Positions 55,242 through 64,000 of a stretch of DNA of 64,000 bases are shown here, piece after piece. The notes below the pieces were generated by a model. That model saw nothing but the letters and a program-made list of their open reading frames with translations, made no database searches and was not told the origin of the DNA. Position 1 is the first letter of the stretch. Each line of letters starts with the position of its first letter. The stretch comes from Desulfovibrio sp. UIB00. GTDB taxonomy: Bacteria > Desulfobacterota > Desulfovibrionia > Desulfovibrionales > Desulfovibrionaceae. The translations under genes were made by a program, and so were the position numbers. The stretch covers positions 372,001-436,000 of the forward strand of contig NZ_JAETXJ010000001.1 in NCBI RefSeq assembly GCF_022508225.1. The letters are read 5' to 3'.

Positions 55242-56806
55242 CTACGGAACGGTTCCGGCTTTCGGAGCAATCACCTGCGCAGGCAAACCCCGGCGAAGCT
55301 CGGCACGGCCACGGGCTTGACGCCGCGCAGCGGGCTGGCGGCGGTGGCCGGTTGCTGATCATTGACGATGAGCGCATGGCCCGCGCCAACCTTGCGCGCG
55401 CCCTGGAGCGCGGAGGGCATGAATCGGCCCAGGCTGGCAGCGGCGAAGAAGGCCTGAAACTGCTGGCCGAGCAGGATTTTGACGTGGTCATTACTGATAT
55501 TGCCATGGCGGGCATGAACGGTATGGAGGTGCTCAAGGCGGTACGCTCGCGCAAGCCGGATGTGGAAGTCATCATGGTCACGGGCTACCCCATGATTGAA
55601 AGCGCCGTGGAGGCCATGCGGCTTGGGGCATTTCATTATCTGGCAAAGCCCTACTCGCTGGAAGAAGCGCGCATGCTGGTGGCGCGGGCGCTGGAAAAGC
55701 GCCGTCTGCGGCAGCAGGTCGCCCAGATGCGGGCCCAGCTTGAGGCCAGCGGCTCTGTGCCGGAAATGGTGGGCATGTCGCCAGCTATGTGTGGCCTGAG
55801 GCAGGCGCTCATGCGTCTGGCCCCCACAGATGTGGCTGTGCTACTGCAAGGTGAAACAGGTACGGGCAAGGAGCTGGCTGCTCGCACCATGCACGCCCAG
55901 AGCCAGCGGGCGCGGCGGCGTTTTTTGGCGATCAACTGCGGCGCGCTCTCGCCGGAGCTGCTTGAGAGCGAACTTTTTGGACATGAGCAGGGGGCCTTTT
56001 CCGGCGCGGTGCGGCGCAAAGAAGGCCTGTTTGAAGCCGCCAGCGGAGGTACGCTGTTTCTGGACGAGATGGGTGAAATGCCGGCGGGCATGCAGGTCAA
56101 GCTGCTGCGTGTTCTGCAGGAGCAGAACCTGCGCCGCGTGGGCGGCACCGTGGATATACCCGTGGACGTGCGCATCATCGCCGCCACCAACCGCAACCTT
56201 AAGGAAGAGGTGGAGGCAGGGCGCTTCCGGCGTGATCTGTATTACCGCGTGGCCGTGGTAACGCAGGAGCTGCCGCCCCTGCGCAGCAGGGCAGAGGACA
56301 TCCCACTGCTGGCGCGGTTTTTTCTTGCGCGGCTGGCGGAGCAGGGCGGGGCCGTGCCGCTGGAGATTGAAGATGACGCCCTTGATGCGCTGCGGCAGTA
56401 TCCCTTCCCCGGCAACGTGCGCGAACTTGCCAATATTCTCGAGCGGGCGGCGGTTTTTTGTCCGCCGGGCGGCAGCATAAGTCTGGCGCATCTGCCGCCG
56501 GAAGTTTCCGAGGCTGCGGCCCGCCTGCCAGCCCGCGATCCCGTCTTTTCTTCTGCTGTTGCCGCCCGGCAAGAGCCTGCCGAGGCTGCAACCCCAGTCT
56601 GCCCCCAGGCAACAACGCCAGGTGCATCGGTGCCCGCCGCGCCAGCATCGGGCGTATCAACGCCGCTTGTTCCGCTGGCAGAGATGGAAAAACAGCACAT
56701 CCTGCACGCCCTTGAACTGGCGGGCGACAACCGCACTCTGGCCGCAGACATGCTGGGCATCAGCCGATCATCCCTGTGGCGCAAACTCAGGGAATACGGC
56801 GTGTAA
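55238..56806 (+). CDS. NtrC-family response regulator, sigma-54 activator
   Basis: 522 aa. Receiver domain (about residues 35-150) with acidic pair DD in LLIIDDERM and phospho-acceptor Asp in VVITDIAMAG; AAA+ domain (about 180-410) with Walker A GETGTGKE, the sigma-54 contact loop spelled GAFSGA instead of GAFTGA, and Walker B FLDEMGE; an Ala/Pro-rich linker (about 430-480); and a Fis-type helix-turn-helix at the C-terminus (LHALELAGDNRTLAADMLG). Phosphorylated by the kinase encoded before it. The Thr-to-Ser change is conservative and found in active relatives. Predicted target: the sigma-54 promoter at 53533. Its end lies 12 bases from the convergent anfO end. Confidence 0.94.
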   Translation: MTTERFRLSEQSPAQANPGEARHGHGLDAAQRAGGGGRLLIIDDERMARANLARALERGGHESAQAGSGEEGLKLLAEQDFDVVITDIAMAGMNGMEVLKAVRSRKPDVEVIMVTGYPMIESAVEAMRLGAFHYLAKPYSLEEARMLVARALEKRRLRQQVAQMRAQLEASGSVPEMVGMSPAMCGLRQALMRLAPTDVAVLLQGETGTGKELAARTMHAQSQRARRRFLAINCGALSPELLESELFGHEQGAFSGAVRRKEGLFEAASGGTLFLDEMGEMPAGMQVKLLRVLQEQNLRRVGGTVDIPVDVRIIAATNRNLKEEVEAGRFRRDLYYRVAVVTQELPPLRSRAEDIPLLARFFLARLAEQGGAVPLEIEDDALDALRQYPFPGNVRELANILERAAVFCPPGGSISLAHLPPEVSEAAARLPARDPVFSSAVAARQEPAEAATPVCPQATTPGASVPAAPASGVSTPLVPLAEMEKQHILHALELAGDNRTLAADMLGISRSSLWRKLREYGV

Positions 56807-56818
56807 CGTTGTGCTGCT

Positions 56819-57523
56819 CTAGCCGCAAGAACAGCCCGTGCCGTCAAACCACTTTTGCCCCAGCAGGGCATCGGCATTGCGGTCTGCAGGCTGGCGCACG
56901 GTCACCAGCATGAGGCCCGATTCCAGCTCTTCTTTTTCCATTTCAAGCCCTGTCACCAGCGCAAAGCTGGGCAGCCAGCGCGGTTCGTGGTCGCACTTGA
57001 TCTGCAACTGCTCAAAGGGCGCGGTTTCAACAAATACCAAGATGGATTCTCTGGCTGTGAACAGAGGGTCGGTCAGCTTGGCCTCGCACATGTCCAGAAA
57101 AAAACGCCCCGGTGCTATTTCTCGCGGTCTGCTTGTGGGCAGCATGCCGCACTGTGGGCGGGTCGCCTGCTGTACTGCGGCCAACACCCCCTTGCGCACT
57201 CCTTCCAGAGCTTCTGCCTCAAATCTGTCCATCATACAGATGTAAAATCCCATCTTGTCCAGCACACCGTAGGGCGCGCCATGGTCTTCCGCACCCACCA
57301 CAATGCGGCAATCTCCCAGATTGGCGGCCAGTGTTTGCATCTGTTCGCGCAGTTCGCTCAAACCAGCGCCTTGGGTCAGGCTGAAACTGTGCCTTTTGCC
57401 TTCGCTCCAGTTGTGTTCCCCCCGCACATACACCGCCACCGCACTGGCCGCTGTGGGCGCTGCCAGCGCGCCTGAATCATCGTGAAAAACCGCAATCCGC
57501 GAGCCGTCGAGTAAACCTTGCAT
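56819..57523 (-). CDS. anfO: Fe-only nitrogenase accessory protein AnfO
   Basis: 234-aa protein resembling AnfO, which occurs only with the iron-only nitrogenase. The N-terminal half has the family pattern RIAVFHDDSGAL, VYVRGEHNWSEGKRHSFSL and the segment GLSELREQMQTLAANLGDCRIVVG, then GAPYGVLDKMGF; the C-terminal half has EIAPGRFFLDMCEAKL and IKCDHEPRWLPS. It ends in a Cys-rich CSCG. AnfO is known from genetics to be needed for diazotrophic growth on the Fe nitrogenase but its chemistry is unknown. Start at 57523 with GGAGAG. It is divergent from anfH, unlike the Azotobacter order where anfO follows anfK. Confidence 0.8.
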   Translation of the reverse strand: MQGLLDGSRIAVFHDDSGALAAPTAASAVAVYVRGEHNWSEGKRHSFSLTQGAGLSELREQMQTLAANLGDCRIVVGAEDHGAPYGVLDKMGFYICMMDRFEAEALEGVRKGVLAAVQQATRPQCGMLPTSRPREIAPGRFFLDMCEAKLTDPLFTARESILVFVETAPFEQLQIKCDHEPRWLPSFALVTGLEMEKEELESGLMLVTVRQPADRNADALLGQKWFDGTGCSCG

Positions 57524-57897
57524 ATGCTCTCCGTCTGTTGTGGCAGGGCCTCAAAGCAGTCCGGCCTTTCATATGCATTGCCATTGCAATATCCATGCGC
57601 TTGAAAAGATTTACAAATAACATGCTGAAATAACACTATTATTAATGTCTACATCACTGCGCGCTCTCTGCCTGCATCGGGCGCGGAGCAGGTACGTTCC
57701 ACCTGCGTACAAAGTTATGACTCGATAACAAAGCGGGAGTGATTGCTGATTGTATATAAAGTTAAATAAATTAGTGTATTACAAATTTTATATATTGTTC
57801 ATGGTCACGTAAATATTTGAAAGAGGGATTTAGTAATATACTGAAATTACATATGTATTTGTTAAATGTACCAATCTGTCCAAAAAAGCGGTGCTTT

Positions 57898-57911
57898 GTA
57901 CGCTTGCGTAC
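57898..57911. promoter_or_regulatory. GTAC-N6-GTAC dyad, candidate activator site
   Basis: GTACGCTTGCGTAC, a perfect 14-base palindrome-like dyad with an N6 core, lies about 77 bases upstream of the -24 element of the anfH promoter and inside a larger GCTTTG/GCAAAGC hairpin. It has the spacing pattern GTAC-N6-GTAC reported for binding sites of VnfA, the activator of vanadium nitrogenase genes in Azotobacter. Binding by a VnfA/AnfA-like protein here is inference. Confidence 0.6.
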
Positions 57912-57961
57912 GCATGTTGCAAAGCGTGATTAAGCATAGTTTCCATAACTATTCGTTTTAA

Positions 57962-58906
<945 letters not shown>

Positions 58907-58935
58907 GCCGCGCGGGCATTCGCGCCTTTTCGTTC

Positions 58936-59090
58936 CCTGCTGCGTCTGGCTCGCCTTTTATTCCGGTCGAGTACCGTAGCGTTGCTGTCTTTATCCGTAG
59001 CTTCCGTTGTCGCAACGGCTAAAGCGAGAGTACACTCCCTGCATAAAAGGCTTGCCATCCTTGCAGGAAAACAAAAATGCATCGAATGCC
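58936..59090 (+). repeat. Mosaic interspersed repeat, copy D, inside the anf operon
   Basis: Shares with copy B the run GGTCGAGTACCGTAGCG...CTGTCTTTATCCGTAGCTTCC and with all copies the end GAGTACACTCCCTGCATAAAA. It fills the gap between anfH and nifI1. It contains no frame. It could be neutral, or fold and alter the ratio of anfH to the distal genes. Confidence 0.8.
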
Positions 59091-59218
59091 CAACGCGGCC
59101 TGAAGCCTGAAACGGACATTTTTCTTGCCAGTGAACAAATGACGCTTTTGGCAACGCAAGCGCGCATGAAAAAATTTGAGCGGAAATGACAGCATCAACA
59201 ACTCCAAAGGAGCCGCCA

Positions 59219-59536
59219 ATGAAAATGGTACGAGCCATCGTTCGTCCAGAGAGCACCGAAAATGTGGTGGAAGGGCTTGCCGCATCGGGTTTTGTGGCCC
59301 TGACAAAAATTCAGGCCTTTGGGCGTGGCAAACAGAAAGGACTGGACAGCGGCAGCGTTCACTACGACGAGCTGCCCAAAAATCTGCTCATGATGGTGGT
59401 GGAGGACGAGCACGTGGATCAGGTGCTGCAACTTGTGCAGAGCTATGCCAACACGGGCAATTTTGGCGATGGCAAGGTTTTTGTGTCATCGGTGGAGCGG
59501 GTGCTGACCATCCGCACCGGGCAGGAAGGCATCTAG
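59219..59536 (+). CDS. nifI1: PII-like nitrogen regulator NifI1
   Basis: PII-family protein of about 105 aa, located between nitrogenase reductase and dinitrogenase genes as in methanogens and clostridia. Characteristic parts are VRAIVRPESTENVVEGL, the core GRGKQKGLD preceding the T-loop and NFGDGKVFVSSVERVLTIRTG at the C-terminus. NifI1 and NifI2 form a complex that binds dinitrogenase and switches it off when 2-oxoglutarate is low. The start at 59219 has AAAGGAG; the longer frame from 59186 is not needed. Confidence 0.93.
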   Translation: MKMVRAIVRPESTENVVEGLAASGFVALTKIQAFGRGKQKGLDSGSVHYDELPKNLLMMVVEDEHVDQVLQLVQSYANTGNFGDGKVFVSSVERVLTIRTGQEGI

Positions 59537-59612
59537 CGCAACAGCAATTGCTTTTGCCCGCCGCCAAGGCGCTTTTATACAGCATTGAGGCAATACAGTT
59601 CAGGAGCTCGCC

Positions 59613-61678
<2,066 letters not shown>

Positions 61679-61716
61679 GCCCCAGCCCACCAGACCCACC
61701 ACTGCGGAGGAACAGC

Positions 61717-62070
61717 ATGAGTGCCGGAACCCTTAGCGAAAATGTAGAAGTCGTCATCGACTATATCATGAAAAAGTGCCTCTGGCAGTTCCACTCCCGC
61801 GCATGGGACAGGGAACGGCAGAACGAGGGCATCATGACCCAGACCATGCAGATACTGTGCGGTGAGGAACCGGATATCGAATCGCCGGAAAACCGCTGCT
61901 ACTGGGTGGACGCCGTCATGATGGCCCGTGGCCTCACGAGCGAGAATCCCTGGATCGTTAGCATGGGCAAGGACGACATACGCGAGCTTATGGCTGCAGC
62001 CAAAACCCGGCTGGATTTTCTGACCATCCACGGTTCGCTGAATCTGGAGCTGACGGATCCCAAGTATTAG
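61717..62070 (+). CDS. anfG: Fe-only nitrogenase delta subunit AnfG
   Basis: Small third subunit present only in alternative (vanadium or iron-only) nitrogenases, 117 aa (about 132 in Azotobacter). It is largely alpha-helical and has VEVVIDYIMKKCLWQFHSRAWDRERQNEGI at the start. It binds the outside of the alpha subunit and is needed for cofactor insertion and activity. Its presence between anfD and anfK confirms that the operon is not a molybdenum nitrogenase. Start after GGAGGAA. Confidence 0.93.
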   Translation: MSAGTLSENVEVVIDYIMKKCLWQFHSRAWDRERQNEGIMTQTMQILCGEEPDIESPENRCYWVDAVMMARGLTSENPWIVSMGKDDIRELMAAAKTRLDFLTIHGSLNLELTDPKY

Positions 62071-62078
62071 GTTCGTCG

Positions 62079-62120
62079 TGCCCGTGTCCGGCAGGTCTCT
62101 TCTGCCATCGGACACGGGCA
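62079..62120 (+). other. Stem-loop between anfG and anfK
   Basis: A 12-bp perfect outer stem (TGCCCGTGTCCG / CGGACACGGGCA) with an inner stem GGCAG/CTGCC lies 8 bases after the anfG stop. No T run follows. It may protect the upstream message or lower read-through; a gap of 173 bases separates anfG and anfK. Confidence 0.65.
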
Positions 62121-62243
62121 AAACAGGGTGATGCCTTGGATACATGCGGCCTGGCCTGAAAGGCATGTTCCTGTCAGGAGCCGAAGACTGCTTTTCACAA
62201 CAGCCAAGCGCCGGGGTAGCCCGGCCTCACATAAGGAACTGCC

Positions 62244-63632
62244 ATGTCATGCGAAATTATGGAAAAGGAAAGGGCAGGGGTCATCAATCCCATATTTACC
62301 TGTCAGCCCTGCGGCGCGCAGTACGCGAGCATTGGCATCAAGGACTGCATCGCCATTGTTCATGGCGGCCAGGGCTGCGTCATGTTTGTGCGCCTGCTGT
62401 TTTCCCAGCACTTCAAGGATAATTTTGAAATCGCTTCGTCCTCGGTGCACGAAGACGGCGCGGTATTTGGCGCAACCAACCGCGTGGAAGAAGCCGTGGA
62501 CGTGCTGCTGATGCGCTACCCAGAAGTGAAGGTGGTACCCATCATTTCCACCTGCTCCACCGAGGTTATCGGCGATGATATCGATGGCGTGGTGACCAAG
62601 CTCAACAACGGCCTGCTCAAGGAAAAGTACGCAGGCCGCGAGGTGCACCTTATCGCCATCCATACGCCCAGCTTTGTGGGCAGCATGATCAGTGGCTATG
62701 ATGTGGCCGTGCGCGACATCATCACCCACTTTGCGGAAAAGGGCGAACCCAACGGCAAACTCAACCTAGTTACTGGTTGGGTAAACCCCGGCGACGTCAA
62801 GGAACTCAAGCACCTGCTCAAGCTTATGGACGTGGACGCCAGCGTGCTGTTTGAGATTGAGAGTTTTGATTCGCCGCTGTTGCCGGACGGCACGGGAAAG
62901 TCGCACGGCAGCACTACCATTGCCGACCTCAAGGACACCGCCAATGCGCTGGGCACCATTGCCCTCAACAGGTACGAGGGCGGCAAGGCTGCGGAATATC
63001 TGCACAAGGAATTTGATATTCCCACGGTCATCGGCCCTTCGCCCATTGGCATCCGCAATACGGATATTTTCCTCAAGCAGGTTTCGCAGCTCACGGGCAA
63101 GCCCCTCACCAAGGAGCTGGTGCACGAGCGCGGCATTGCCCTGGATGCCATTACCGATGTGGCCCACATGTTTCTGGCTGACAAGAAGGTGGCTATCTAC
63201 GGCAACCCCGATCTGGTCATCGGTCTGGCGCAGTTCTGCATTGACCTTGAAATGAAGCCTCAACTCCTGCTGCTGGGGGACGACAACCCCCGTTATGCGG
63301 ATGATCCGCGCCTCAAGGAAATGGTGGAAAATGTCAGCTGGAAGATGGAAGTGGTCACCAACGCCGATCTGTGGGATCTGGATGGCCGTCTGAAGCGCAA
63401 GGAAATAGAGCTGGATCTGATTCTCGGGCACTCCAAGGGGCGCTGGGCCGCCATGGACAACAATATCCCCATGCTGCGAGTGGGCTTTCCCACCTACGAC
63501 CGCGCGGGCCTGTACCGCTACCCGGTCATGGGTTACGCCGGGGCCATGTGGCTGGCCGAGAACATGGCAAACACCCTGTTCACCGACATGGAATACAAAA
63601 AGAACAAGGAATGGATTCTCAACGTCTGGTAG
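62244..63632 (+). CDS. anfK: Fe-only nitrogenase beta subunit AnfK
   Basis: Beta subunit contributing the second half of the P-cluster, 462 aa. Its cluster cysteines lie in TCQPCGAQ, HGGQGCVMF and ISTCSTEVIGDD. Further AnfK-specific stretches are SSSVHEDGAVFGA, HTPSFVGSMISGYD, LTGWVNPGDVKELKHLL-like and the ending EYKKNKEWILNVW. It lacks the long N-terminal extension of NifK, as alternative nitrogenases do. Start preceded by AAGGAAC. The second Cys of CQPCG is not in the Azotobacter protein as remembered. Confidence 0.95.
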   Translation: MSCEIMEKERAGVINPIFTCQPCGAQYASIGIKDCIAIVHGGQGCVMFVRLLFSQHFKDNFEIASSSVHEDGAVFGATNRVEEAVDVLLMRYPEVKVVPIISTCSTEVIGDDIDGVVTKLNNGLLKEKYAGREVHLIAIHTPSFVGSMISGYDVAVRDIITHFAEKGEPNGKLNLVTGWVNPGDVKELKHLLKLMDVDASVLFEIESFDSPLLPDGTGKSHGSTTIADLKDTANALGTIALNRYEGGKAAEYLHKEFDIPTVIGPSPIGIRNTDIFLKQVSQLTGKPLTKELVHERGIALDAITDVAHMFLADKKVAIYGNPDLVIGLAQFCIDLEMKPQLLLLGDDNPRYADDPRLKEMVENVSWKMEVVTNADLWDLDGRLKRKEIELDLILGHSKGRWAAMDNNIPMLRVGFPTYDRAGLYRYPVMGYAGAMWLAENMANTLFTDMEYKKNKEWILNVW

Positions 63633-63682
63633 CGGGCTGCGCGTCAGAATCTCTGGCAAGTTGTTCCCGGTGGCGTCAGGCA

Positions 63683-63707
63683 GGCTTTTCAGCACCTGTG
63701 AAAAGCC
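63683..63707 (+). terminator. Hairpin after anfK
   Basis: A perfect 9-bp stem (GGCTTTTCA / TGAAAAGCC, 7-base loop) lies 50 bases after the anfK stop. It lacks a T run, so transcription may go on into the next gene. Confidence 0.5.
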
Positions 63708-63798
63708 GCCTTGATCGCCGGAAACAAAAATCGCAGCAGGCCGCCAGTGCCGTAAATGAAGGCAACGAGCCTCTGCTTATTTATAAAAGGCATGCGTC

Positions 63799-64000
63799 AT
63801 GGATATCACCACGGGCTTTGAACACTATGGGCGCAAGGACAGGCAGTATTATTTCGCCTACGGTTCCAACATGAATCCGAAGCAGATGGCGGAGCGCTGC
63901 TTTGCCGCCCAAGTGGTATGCGCGGCCTGTCTGCCGGGGTACAGGCTGGCATTTTATGGTTGCAACCGCGTGTGGGACGGCGGGCAGGAAACCGTGGTGC
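63799..64000 (+). CDS. Gamma-glutamylcyclotransferase-like protein, N-terminal part
   Basis: The first 67 codons are in the window; the gene runs off the end. The motif YYFAYGSNMN (YGSN, the substrate-binding loop) followed by CLPGYRLAFYGCNRVWDGG is that of GGCT/AIG2-like proteins, which cyclise gamma-glutamyl compounds or remove gamma-glutamyl groups. Start at 63799 with AAAAGG upstream. It is 166 bases after anfK on the same strand and may belong to the operon. A role in nitrogenase is not known; ammonia/glutamate or glutathione-like metabolism is possible. Confidence 0.8.
   Translation, partial: MDITTGFEHYGRKDRQYYFAYGSNMNPKQMAERCFAAQVVCAACLPGYRLAFYGCNRVWDGGQETVV

Noticed and set aside
57568-57582. 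Sigma-54-like sequence for anfO (minus strand TGGCAATGCATATGA)
   Set aside because: Lacks the GC at -12, the most conserved part of that element; mentioned only in the control-region entry.

Overview
The window looks like a chromosomal segment of a sulfate-reducing deltaproteobacterium of the Desulfovibrio group. This rests on gene content and neighbourhood: a DVU0298-like HEAT protein, a TunR-type integrase/TOBE regulator beside modABC, a four-subunit 2-oxoacid:ferredoxin oxidoreductase, several sigma-54 activators, and a GC-rich genome with AT-rich promoter regions. The sequence itself does not name the species. No tRNA, rRNA, CRISPR array, complete insertion sequence or prophage was seen.

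Layout. 1-2 kb: start of an exported protein with a near-consensus sigma-54 promoter and upstream direct repeats, then a NifA-like activator. 2.3-14.1 kb (minus strand): translation and RNA genes rimP-nusA-ylxR-infB, then ylxP-nrnA-truB-rpsO-pnp, preceded by a short leader or small-RNA candidate with a Fur-like box and terminator. 14.5-16.1 kb: a chemoreceptor. 16.2-19.4 kb: thiSGHF behind a TPP riboswitch. 20-21.8 kb: cstA. 22-27.5 kb: a HEAT-like protein, a 1.1-kb non-coding repeat-rich stretch, a split lysine exporter (lysO), an unknown gene, coaBC and a lipoprotein. 27.6-31.5 kb: queA and korDABC. 31.5-35 kb: fumarase, GAPDH and a GAF protein. 35.2-41.3 kb: bactofilin, rodA, mrdA, mreDCB (cell shape). 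41.5-43.2 kb: a YhcC-like radical SAM gene followed by three copies of a mosaic repeat. 43.2-46.3 kb: GntR regulator, DAACS symporter, threonine aldolase. 46.3-50 kb: tunR and divergent modABC. 50-51.7 kb: a diguanylate cyclase. 51.9-56.8 kb: a TauE-type exporter and a small membrane protein, divergent from a histidine kinase/NtrC-type regulator pair.

The most notable locus is at 56.8-64 kb: an iron-only (alternative) nitrogenase operon, anfH-nifI1-nifI2-anfD-anfG-anfK, with anfO divergent upstream and a gamma-glutamylcyclotransferase-like gene starting after anfK. AnfD keeps the expected cofactor residues (Cys257, His423, Gln176, His180 in its own numbering), and the delta subunit AnfG is present, so this is not a molybdenum nitrogenase. 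Two PII-like NifI proteins inside the operon suggest nitrogen-dependent post-translational control. A sigma-54 promoter and a GTAC-N6-GTAC dyad lie upstream of anfH. Structured intergenic elements separate several cistrons and one copy of the mosaic repeat sits between anfH and nifI1.

A shared nonamer, TTTGTACGC (either strand), occurs in the control regions of the first exported gene, of modA, and twice in the anfO-anfH region. With tunR-modABC only 10 kb away, this raises the possibility that metal supply and alternative nitrogenase expression are linked. That link is an inference.
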